Assembly: GCA_964387935.1 (NCBI GenBank)
Contig: CAYLZN010000118.1
Span: 1 to 14,921 of the forward strand
DNA from: CAYLZN01 sp964387935
GTDB taxonomy: Bacteria; Acidobacteriota; Vicinamibacteria; Vicinamibacterales; JAFNAJ01
DNA: 14,921 nt
Direction of reading: 5' to 3'
In this document: positions 7,274-13,018 of the stretch, piece after piece
How positions within the stretch are numbered: the first letter of the stretch is position 1
How the letters are laid out: the number at the start of each line of letters is the position of its first letter
The notes under the pieces: model-generated
What the model was told of the DNA's origin: nothing
Database searches by the model: none
The model's input: the letters and a program-made list of their open reading frames with translations, nothing else
Position numbers and translations under genes: made by a program

Positions 7274-8245
7274 GTGCCCCCACGGATCCTGGTCACCGGC
7301 GGTAACGGGTTCGTGGGTCGACACCTGCTCGCCCTGGTCCTGCGTGAGCAGGCCGGCGCCGACGTGCATGCCTGGCAACGGGAGCCGGCAGCGGAGGTCC
7401 CGGCCCCGCGCGAACTGGCCGACCGGGTGACGTGGACCAGCGTGGAACTGCTGGATCGGCAGGCCGTGCGTGACGCGCTCTGCGTGGCCAGGCCCGACGA
7501 GGTTTATCACCTCGCCGGAATCGCGCACGTCGGCGGCTCGTGGCAGGACCCGGCAGCGACGCTGGAGGTGAATGTCGTCGGCACCCACGTCCTGCTCGAC
7601 GAACTGCGGCGCCAGCGCCTCGACGCGAGGGTGCTCGTGACGGGCTCGGCCACGGTCTATGCGGCTCGCGAGGAGCCGCTCACCGAGGACCACGCCACGG
7701 CGCCGTCCAGCCCGTACGCGCTCAGCAAGCTCGCCCAGGAGCTCTTGTCGCTGCGGGCCTGGCGCGACGACGGGCAGCAGGTGCTCGTGGTGCGCGCCTT
7801 CAACCACATCGGGCCGGGCCAGCACCCGTCCTTCTTCGCGCCCGGGTTCGCCCGGCAGCTGGCGTCGATCGAAGCCGGCCAGGCGCCGCCAGTGATTCGC
7901 GTCGGGAACCTGGAGGCCCGTCGCGACCTCACCGATGTGCGCGACACGGTGGCGGCGTACCGCGCGTTGATGGCACGCGGCCAGCCGGGCCGTCCCTACA
8001 ACGTGTGCCGTGGTCTGGCGGTGCGGGTGGGGGATGTGCTCGACGCGCTTCGCGCGGCCTGTCGCGTGCCGGTGACGATCGAAGTGGACACTGCCCGCCT
8101 CCGGCCCAACGACACGCCGCTCGTGCTCGGTTCGTTCGCCAGGCTGCAGGCGGATACCGGATGGATGCCGACCATCCCGTTCGAGCAGACGCTGCGCGAC
8201 GTCATGGACGACGCCCGGCGTGCACTCGCCGCGGTCAGACCCTGA
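7274..8245 (+). CDS. GDP-6-deoxy-D-mannose reductase-like extended SDR
   Basis: A 323-aa extended short-chain dehydrogenase/reductase. The NAD(P)-binding loop is GGNGFVG (9-15). The active site is S125 (VTGSATVYA) and Y148-ALS-K152. The downstream blocks RAFNHIGPGQ, FARQLASIEAGQ, VGNLEARRDLTDVRDT and DTARLRPNDTPLVLG match the GMD/RMD subgroup, most closely GDP-4-dehydro-6-deoxy-D-mannose reductase, which makes GDP-D-rhamnose for surface polysaccharide. Other GDP-4-keto-6-deoxymannose epimerase/reductases or UDP-hexose 4-epimerase-like enzymes remain possible. GTG 7274 is used because it precedes the Rossmann strand (RILVTGG) by only three residues and no ATG is nearby. It lies 7 bases after the lptD stop, so it is probably cotranscribed with lptD. 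No companion GMD gene is in the window. Its 3' end overlaps the convergent peptidase gene by 11 bases. Confidence 0.85.
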   Translation: MPPRILVTGGNGFVGRHLLALVLREQAGADVHAWQREPAAEVPAPRELADRVTWTSVELLDRQAVRDALCVARPDEVYHLAGIAHVGGSWQDPAATLEVNVVGTHVLLDELRRQRLDARVLVTGSATVYAAREEPLTEDHATAPSSPYALSKLAQELLSLRAWRDDGQQVLVVRAFNHIGPGQHPSFFAPGFARQLASIEAGQAPPVIRVGNLEARRDLTDVRDTVAAYRALMARGQPGRPYNVCRGLAVRVGDVLDALRAACRVPVTIEVDTARLRPNDTPLVLGSFARLQADTGWMPTIPFEQTLRDVMDDARRALAAVRP

Positions 8246-9362
8246 GCACGAGGCCTGCCAGGAGCGCCGCGCGCGCGGGCAATGCGTCGATCACGACGTG
8301 TTCGTGGAGCGCGTGCGCGCCGTCGCCCACGGCCCCGAGCCCGTCCAGCGTGGGCACGCCGAGGGCCCCGGTGAAGTTGCCGTCCGAGGCGCCACCCGTG
8401 CTTCCCTCCCCGAGGTCGAGCCCGATTGCTTCCGCGACGTCGCGCGCCTTCTGAAACAGGTGCGCGACGCCGGGCGTGCGCTCGAACGGAGGGCGGTTGA
8501 CGCCGCCGGTGACACGGAGCGTCACCCGGGAATCGCTGGGCACGAGTCCCCGCATGAAGGTCTCGACGCGCGCGGCGGCGTCCAGTGTCGGGACCCGCAC
8601 GTCGATCTCCGCCCAGGCCCGTTCCGCCACGACGTTCGAACGCGTCCCGCCCTCGAGGCAGCCCACGTTCACCGAGACGCCGGCCGGCGCGTCGGGCCAG
8701 GACGTGATGGCGACGATCTGCCGCGCCAGTTCGTGGACCGCGCTCGCCCCCTTGCCGGGGTCGCCACCCGCATGGGCCGACAGCCCCTCCACGTGCAACT
8801 GGAAGACGCCGACGCCCTTGCGCCCGGTCTTGACGCGGCCGTCAGCGAGCGCGGGCTCGAGCACGAAGACCGCGTCGCTGCGGCGCGCCTCGTCCTCGAT
8901 GACGGCGCGCGACTCGAGACTGCCGACTTCCTCGTCGGACGTGATGAGGAAGGCGATCCGCGGCGAGGTCGTCCGGCCGCGGTCCTGCAGGGCGTGCAGG
9001 GCCAGGAGACCGATGGCCAGGCCGGCCTTCATGTCGTAGACGCCGGGGCCGAACAGGCAGCCCTCGCGGACGGTGATCGGCATGCGTTCGGACTGCCCGA
9101 CGGGCCACACGGTGTCGTAGTGGCCGAGGATGAGCACCTGGCGCTCGCCGCACCCGGATTCGACCAGGAGATGGTCTCCCGCCCGCTCCCGAGGCAACCG
9201 GGTCACTCGACCGCCAGCCGCGACGCACAGCCCGGCGAGCAGGTCAGCACAGCGATCCAGGGCGGCCTTGTCGTGGCTGGGGGACTCGTGGCGGGCGAGT
9301 TCCGAGACGGTCTCGACGAGCCAGTCCCGGCGGTCGGTGCAGTACTCCAGAAGCGCCTTCAT
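8235..9362 (-). CDS. M20-family metallopeptidase, glutamate carboxypeptidase (CPG2)-like
   Basis: A 375-aa protein of normal length for the M20A/CPG2 group, which hydrolyses C-terminal amino acids or N-acyl amino acids with two zinc ions. Visible ligands and catalytic residues: H81 (LGHYDTVWP), D110 (GPGVYDMKAG, bridging), E144/E145 (TSDEEVGS; general base and ligand), E169 (VLEPA) and H350 in GAHALHEHVVI. The dimerisation (lid) domain contains GLSAHAG at about 193-199. There is no signal peptide, so it is probably cytoplasmic, unlike secreted CPG2. The ATG at 9362-9360 is preceded by GAGGGG only two bases away, too close for an ideal Shine-Dalgarno, and by a TACCAT element. The substrate cannot be told from the sequence; N-acyl-amino-acid, folate-type and dipeptide substrates are all known in this family. 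Confidence 0.88.
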   Translation of the reverse strand: MKALLEYCTDRRDWLVETVSELARHESPSHDKAALDRCADLLAGLCVAAGGRVTRLPRERAGDHLLVESGCGERQVLILGHYDTVWPVGQSERMPITVREGCLFGPGVYDMKAGLAIGLLALHALQDRGRTTSPRIAFLITSDEEVGSLESRAVIEDEARRSDAVFVLEPALADGRVKTGRKGVGVFQLHVEGLSAHAGGDPGKGASAVHELARQIVAITSWPDAPAGVSVNVGCLEGGTRSNVVAERAWAEIDVRVPTLDAAARVETFMRGLVPSDSRVTLRVTGGVNRPPFERTPGVAHLFQKARDVAEAIGLDLGEGSTGGASDGNFTGALGVPTLDGLGAVGDGAHALHEHVVIDALPARAALLAGLVLRV

Positions 9363-9370
9363 CGCCCCTC

Positions 9371-9376
9371 ATGGTA
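9371..9376 (-). promoter_or_regulatory. Possible -10 element of the M20 peptidase gene
   Basis: On the minus strand TACCAT (9376 down to 9371) ends 8 bases before the ATG. It fits TANNNT but no recognisable -35 lies 15-19 bases upstream, so this is a weak call. Confidence 0.3.
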
Positions 9377-9405
9377 ACCCTGAAGTCCCTTCACGGGCCG
9401 CGCCC

Positions 9406-9411
9406 TATAAT
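9406..9411 (+). promoter_or_regulatory. Perfect TATAAT -10 element before the secreted protein gene
   Basis: TATAAT at 9406-9411 in otherwise GC-rich DNA, ending 6 bases before ATG 9418. The expected transcription start is at or next to the A of the ATG. No convincing -35 is seen. A GAGG at 9413-9416 is only one base from the ATG and would not work as a normal Shine-Dalgarno. Confidence 0.6.
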
Positions 9412-9417
9412 TGAGGC

Positions 9418-9945
9418 ATGACGCGGGTCGGTCGGATGATCGTCATCTCCTGGTGCCTCGCGGCCGCACTGGCCGTCTCGCCAGCAGCCCAGGCGCCGGG
9501 ACCGCCGCGCGCGGCCACACCAGCGGGGCGAGCGCCGGCGGCTCCATCGGCCCAGCCGCCCGTGTCCGCTCCCCCTGCGGTACCAGGGGAACTGGAGCTC
9601 GGCGTGAGGGTGTACCCGACGGCGGAGTTCCTCGGGTCGTTCGACGCGGGCCGTGGCCAGCGCTACTACCTGTTCGGCGCGTCAGCGCTCTTTGCAGAGG
9701 TCGTGGCCTATTACCGGACAATACTCAAGACGAAAGGCGAGCTGGTGTACGAGCAGCCGCCCGTCCACATGTTCGACACAGGCCGGTTTCGCGAAGAGAC
9801 GATGGCGTTCCCGCCGAGCGTGACGGTGAAGGACTACACGTTCGGCGGCTCGCAGGGCTACCTGCACGCGGGCCCCGGGGGCCAGTCGAAGCGCTTCCCG
9901 ACGATAATCCAGATCGTGCCGGCCCTGCCCGGGGAGCGTCGGTAA
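9418..9945 (+). CDS. Secreted protein of unknown function
   Basis: I do not recognise the family. The 175-aa product has an N-terminal signal peptide (basic MTRVGR, hydrophobic core, cleavage probably near AAQA at about 23-26). A Pro/Ala-rich low-complexity linker follows (about 27-56), then a compact C-terminal domain (about 57-175). That domain is rich in aromatic residues and has no cysteine: VYPTAEFLGSFDAG, QRYYLFG, VAYYRTILKTKGELVYE, HMFDTGRF, FPPSVTVKDY. The YYR..LK.KGELVYE segment suggests a small alpha/beta fold, but that is only an impression. ATG 9418 is chosen over Met7 because a perfect TATAAT lies directly upstream, implying a leaderless start, and because Met1 gives a normal signal-peptide n-region. 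The gene stands alone, divergent from the peptidase and convergent with the methyltransferase, and is followed by the heptamer array. Confidence 0.72.
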   Translation: MTRVGRMIVISWCLAAALAVSPAAQAPGPPRAATPAGRAPAAPSAQPPVSAPPAVPGELELGVRVYPTAEFLGSFDAGRGQRYYLFGASALFAEVVAYYRTILKTKGELVYEQPPVHMFDTGRFREETMAFPPSVTVKDYTFGGSQGYLHAGPGGQSKRFPTIIQIVPALPGERR

Positions 9946-9947
9946 AG

Positions 9948-10010
9948 CCATGGGCCATGGGCCATGGGCCATGTGCCATGTGCCATGTGCCTGGTGCCTG
10001 GTGCTATGTG
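9948..10010. repeat. Nine-unit 7-bp tandem repeat array
   Basis: Nine head-to-tail heptamers with graded divergence: CCATGGG three times (9948-9968), CCATGTG three times (9969-9989), CCTGGTG twice (9990-10003), then CTATGTG (10004-10010). It fills most of the 81-base convergent gap between the stop of the secreted protein gene (9945) and the stop of the methyltransferase gene (10027). The three identical blocks suggest stepwise slippage or unit duplication. It contains three overlap-free CCATGG palindromes, but only short weak stems can form, with no U-tract, so it is not a typical terminator. Confidence 0.92.
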
Positions 10011-10026
10011 GCGGCTGCCCTGCGAC

Positions 10027-11187
10027 TCACGCCAGCCGACGCAGGATGAAGCATTTCAGGTAGTAGGTCTCCGGGGCGCCCAGCAGCACCGGGTGGTCGC
10101 GACCCTGCATGCGTTTCTCGACGACGGAGACCGTGGCCCCGGCGTCCAGGGCCGCCCCGAGCACGACCTCGCCGAAAGTGGCTTCATCGACGTGGTACGA
10201 GCAGGTACAGGTGACGAGGTAGCCCCCGGGCGTGAGCAGCCTCAGCGCCCGGAGGTTGATTTCCTTGTAGCCCGCCAGCGCCCTGGCCAGGGAGGCCTTG
10301 TTCTTCGCGAATGCCGGCGGATCGAGCACGATGGTGTCGAAGCGCTCGTCGGCCCGGTCGAACTCGCGGAGCGCGTCGAACACGTTGGCGCTCTGGGCCT
10401 CGATGTCCAGCCCGTTCGCCCCGGCGTTCTCGCGGATGCGCGCGACGGCCTGTTCAGAACTGTCGAGCGCCAGCACCGACGTGCACCGCCTCGCCAGGCG
10501 AAGGGCGAAGCCCCCGTTATAGCTGAAGCAGTCGAGGAGCCGACCGTGTGCGTAGCGAGCGGCCGCCTCGCGGTTGTCGTGCTGGTCGAGGAACAGGCCC
10601 GTCTTCTGCCCCCGCCAGAGATCGACCTTCAGTCGAACGCCGCCCTCGGTGATCTCGACGACCTCGGGCACGTCGCCATGGAGCAGCGCCACGCGCTGGT
10701 CGAGCCCCTCGAGCACGCGCACGCGCGGGTCGTTGCGGGCCAGGATGCCGCGTGGCGCGACGAGCTCCGTGAGGATCTCCACGAGGTGTGGCAGCAGGCG
10801 GTCCATGCCCTGCGACAGGGTCTGGACGACGAGGTACTCTCCGTACCGGTCGACCACGAGCGAAGGCAGGAGATCGGCTTCCCCATGCACGAGACGGAGC
10901 GCGGTGGTGTCCAGGCCCAGTGCGGCCCGGAACCGCAGGGCCCGCTCGACCCGGTCCCGCCAGAACGACGCGCCCGGGACCGCTTCGCCGCGCGTCAGCA
11001 CCCGCAGGGCGATCTGCGAGCGGTCGCTGTAGAGCGCGTGACCGAGCGTCGCACCTCGAAGGTCGGCGACGCGAACCGTCGCGCCGCCGGGCGCATCGAC
11101 CCTGGCGAGATCGGATCGGTAGATCCAGGGATGACCGCGATGCAGGCGATCGGCGCCGCGCGCAGAGACGGTGACGACAGGCGACAT
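10027..11187 (-). CDS. rlmI: Class I SAM-dependent rRNA (cytosine-C5) methyltransferase, RlmI-like
   Basis: A 386-aa protein of normal length for the RlmI/YccW group (COG1092), whose E. coli member makes m5C1962 in 23S rRNA. An N-terminal PUA-like RNA-binding domain (about 1-75; GADRLHRGHPWIYRSDL) is followed by a central domain (VDRYGEYLVVQTLS) and the family signature GQKTGLFLDQHDNR (193-206). The Rossmann methyltransferase has motif I LLDCFSYNGG (217-226), acidic LALDSS (239-244), motif IV DPPAFAK (289-295) and the motif VI cysteine segment TCTCS (326-330). ATG 11187-11185 gives the expected N-terminus. An AGGA lies four bases upstream, but a TACTAT -10-like element ends 8 bases upstream, so that AGGA may not be transcribed. 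The gene is divergent from rpiB with only 25 bases between start codons. The exact rRNA target is inferred from the family. Confidence 0.9.
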   Translation of the reverse strand: MSPVVTVSARGADRLHRGHPWIYRSDLARVDAPGGATVRVADLRGATLGHALYSDRSQIALRVLTRGEAVPGASFWRDRVERALRFRAALGLDTTALRLVHGEADLLPSLVVDRYGEYLVVQTLSQGMDRLLPHLVEILTELVAPRGILARNDPRVRVLEGLDQRVALLHGDVPEVVEITEGGVRLKVDLWRGQKTGLFLDQHDNREAAARYAHGRLLDCFSYNGGFALRLARRCTSVLALDSSEQAVARIRENAGANGLDIEAQSANVFDALREFDRADERFDTIVLDPPAFAKNKASLARALAGYKEINLRALRLLTPGGYLVTCTCSYHVDEATFGEVVLGAALDAGATVSVVEKRMQGRDHPVLLGAPETYYLKCFILRRLA

Positions 11188-11194
11188 CGGGTCC

Positions 11195-11205
11195 TATAGT
11201 ACAAT
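11195..11205. promoter_or_regulatory. Overlapping divergent -10 elements between rlmI and rpiB
   Basis: The 25-base gap between the two start codons (11188-11212) contains TATAGTACAAT. On the plus strand TATAGT (11195-11200) or TACAAT (11200-11205) can serve rpiB; a weak GTGACG (11171-11176) lies 18 bases upstream of TATAGT. On the minus strand TACTAT (11201 down to 11196) can serve rlmI. The predicted starts fall within a few bases of each ATG, and both -35 regions must lie inside the opposite coding sequence. Confidence 0.5.
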
Positions 11206-11212
11206 CCCGCAC

Positions 11213-11689
11213 ATGCGACTGGCGCTGGGTGCCGACCACGCAGGAGTCGGCTTGAAGCGCGATGTGAAGCGCTTCCTGGATGAGTTGCGCATCGATTACG
11301 AGGACTTCGGCACCAACGGCGAGGACTCGGTCGACTACCCGGACTTCGCGGAACTCGTTGCCGATGGGGTGGCGCGTGGCGCGTTCGACCGGGGCATCCT
11401 CATCTGCGGCACCGGCATCGGCATGTCGATCGCCGCCAACAAGGTGCGGGGCGTTCGCGCGGCGCCGGTCACCGACCTCGACTCCGCCCGACTGGCGCGC
11501 GAACACAACGACGCCAACGTCCTGGCCCTCGGGGCGCGGATCCTCCCGCGTGACCGGGCGCTCGAGCTGGTGCGCACGTTCCTGGACACGCCGTTCGCGG
11601 GCGGCCGCCACGCCCGCCGCATCCGCAAGATCACGGCGCTCGAGCAGCCGCAGGAGCAGGACACCGACAAGGACCTCTCCTCGCGCTAG
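11213..11689 (+). CDS. rpiB: Ribose-5-phosphate isomerase B
   Basis: A 158-aa RpiB/LacAB-family protein that interconverts ribose 5-phosphate and ribulose 5-phosphate. Visible signatures: ADHAG (7-11; substrate His9), the DFGTN...SVDYPDFA segment (31-46), catalytic C65 in ILICGTGIGMSIAANK, the REHNDANVLALGAR segment and FAGGRHARRIRKI near the C-terminus. About 17 residues of charged tail (EQPQEQDTDKDLSSR) follow the conserved end. The start is ATG 11213, directly at the conserved first strand (MRLALGADHAG). No Shine-Dalgarno is present and a -10-like element ends 7-12 bases upstream. glyA follows after 15 bases, the widely conserved rpiB-glyA pairing. Confidence 0.95.
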   Translation: MRLALGADHAGVGLKRDVKRFLDELRIDYEDFGTNGEDSVDYPDFAELVADGVARGAFDRGILICGTGIGMSIAANKVRGVRAAPVTDLDSARLAREHNDANVLALGARILPRDRALELVRTFLDTPFAGGRHARRIRKITALEQPQEQDTDKDLSSR

Positions 11690-11691
11690 AC

Positions 11692-11696
11692 GAAGG
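11692..11696 (+). promoter_or_regulatory. Shine-Dalgarno of glyA
   Basis: GAAGG with an 8-base spacer before ATG 11705. It is notable because the operon-leading starts in this window lack such a site, so the machinery for Shine-Dalgarno initiation is clearly in use for this internal gene. Confidence 0.7.
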
Positions 11697-11704
11697 TAAC
11701 TGCC

Positions 11705-12979
11705 ATGAGCCACATGCTGACCGCCGCCACCGCCGTGACCCGCGGACTCGAGGCCGCCGATCCCGAGGTCGCCGAGGCGCTTCGTCAGGAGATCCACCGC
11801 CAGAACAGCGGACTCGAGCTCATCGCCTCGGAGAACTTCGTCAGCCGGGCGGTCCTCGAGGCGATGGGCTCGGTGATGACGAACAAGTACGCCGAGGGCT
11901 ACCCCGGCAAGCGGTACTACGGGGGATGCGAGTTCGTGGACGTGGCCGAGTCGCTGGCCATCTCCCGGGTCAAAACGCTGTTCGGTGCCGATCACGCCAA
12001 CGTCCAGCCGCACTCCGGCGCGCAGGCGAACATGGCGGTCTATCTCGCCATGCTGAAGCCCGGAGACACCCTCCTGGGCATGAACCTGGCGCACGGCGGG
12101 CACCTCACCCACGGACACCCCCTCAACTTCTCCGGCAAGTACTTCACCATCGTCCCCTACGGGGTGCGACAGGACGACGAGCGCCTCGACTACGACGAAT
12201 TGGCCGCGAAGGCGCGCGAGCACAAGCCCAAACTGATCGTGGTCGGCGCCAGCGCCTACCCCCGGGTGATCGAGTTCGCGAGGATTGCCGCCGTGGCGCA
12301 GGAGGTCGGGGCCCGCGTGATGACCGACATCGCGCACATCGCGGGACTGGTCGCGGCGGGCATTCACCCGACGCCGGTGCCGCACTCCGACTTCGTGACC
12401 TCGACGACGCACAAGACGCTGCGCGGACCGCGTGGCGGCGTGGTGCTCTGCAAGGCGGAACACGCCAAGGACCTGGACCGGGCCCTCTTCCCCGGAGTGC
12501 AGGGGGGCCCGCTGATGCACGTCATCGCGGCCAAGGCGGTCTGCTTCCGGGAAGCGATGGAGCCCGCGTTCGCGGCCTATCAGCGGCAGATCGTGGCCAA
12601 CGCGCAGCGACTGGCCGCGGTCCTGCTCGCGCACGGGTTCCGGCTCGTGAGCGGCGGCACCGACAACCACCTGATGCTGGTGGACGTGTTCAGCAAGGGC
12701 ATCACGGGCAAGGTGGCCGAGGCGGCCCTGGGTCAGGCGGGAATCACGGTCAACAAGAACGCGATCCCCTTCGACAAGAACCCGCCGATGGTGGGCAGCG
12801 GCATCCGCATCGGAACGCCGGCCATCACCACGCGCGGCATGGCCGAGCGCGAGATGGAGATCATCGGTGACCTCATCGCCCGGGTGCTCAAGTCCCCGGA
12901 GGATGCTGCGGCCCTGTCCATGGTGCGCAGCGAGGTCGAGACCCTCTGTCGCGCGTTCCCCCTGTATCCGGAAGCCTGA
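11705..12979 (+). CDS. glyA: Serine hydroxymethyltransferase
   Basis: A 424-aa PLP enzyme of normal length. It converts serine and tetrahydrofolate to glycine and 5,10-methylene-THF, the main source of one-carbon units, and so functionally complements folC in this window. Conserved segments: ELIASENFVSRAV (38-50), NKYAEGYPGKRYYGG (60-74), PHSGAQANMAVY (102-113), LAHGGHLTHG, the PLP Schiff-base lysine K237 in TSTTHKTLRGPRGG, FPGVQGGPLMH and SGIRIGTPAITTRG. The block usually written VDMAHIAGLVAAG reads TDIAHIAGLVAAG here (Asp208 retained). The start is set by a clear Shine-Dalgarno. It is cotranscribed with rpiB, and a helicase gene follows 39 bases later. Confidence 0.97.
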   Translation: MSHMLTAATAVTRGLEAADPEVAEALRQEIHRQNSGLELIASENFVSRAVLEAMGSVMTNKYAEGYPGKRYYGGCEFVDVAESLAISRVKTLFGADHANVQPHSGAQANMAVYLAMLKPGDTLLGMNLAHGGHLTHGHPLNFSGKYFTIVPYGVRQDDERLDYDELAAKAREHKPKLIVVGASAYPRVIEFARIAAVAQEVGARVMTDIAHIAGLVAAGIHPTPVPHSDFVTSTTHKTLRGPRGGVVLCKAEHAKDLDRALFPGVQGGPLMHVIAAKAVCFREAMEPAFAAYQRQIVANAQRLAAVLLAHGFRLVSGGTDNHLMLVDVFSKGITGKVAEAALGQAGITVNKNAIPFDKNPPMVGSGIRIGTPAITTRGMAEREMEIIGDLIARVLKSPEDAAALSMVRSEVETLCRAFPLYPEA

Positions 12980-13018
12980 GGACGCCCCGTTCCAGGATCG
13001 CGGCACGCGCCGCTGTGC

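Noticed and set aside
911..9362. A D-amino-acid conversion pathway built from the NSAR-like enzyme and the M20 hydrolase as desuccinylase
   Set aside because: Such a pathway is known in Geobacillus, but here the two genes are over 6 kb apart in separate units, no succinyltransferase is present, and the M20 protein looks closer to the CPG2 group.
9948..10010. The heptamer array as a CRISPR or an intrinsic terminator
   Set aside because: Units are 7 bp with no spacers. Possible stems are about 6 bp with no U-tract.
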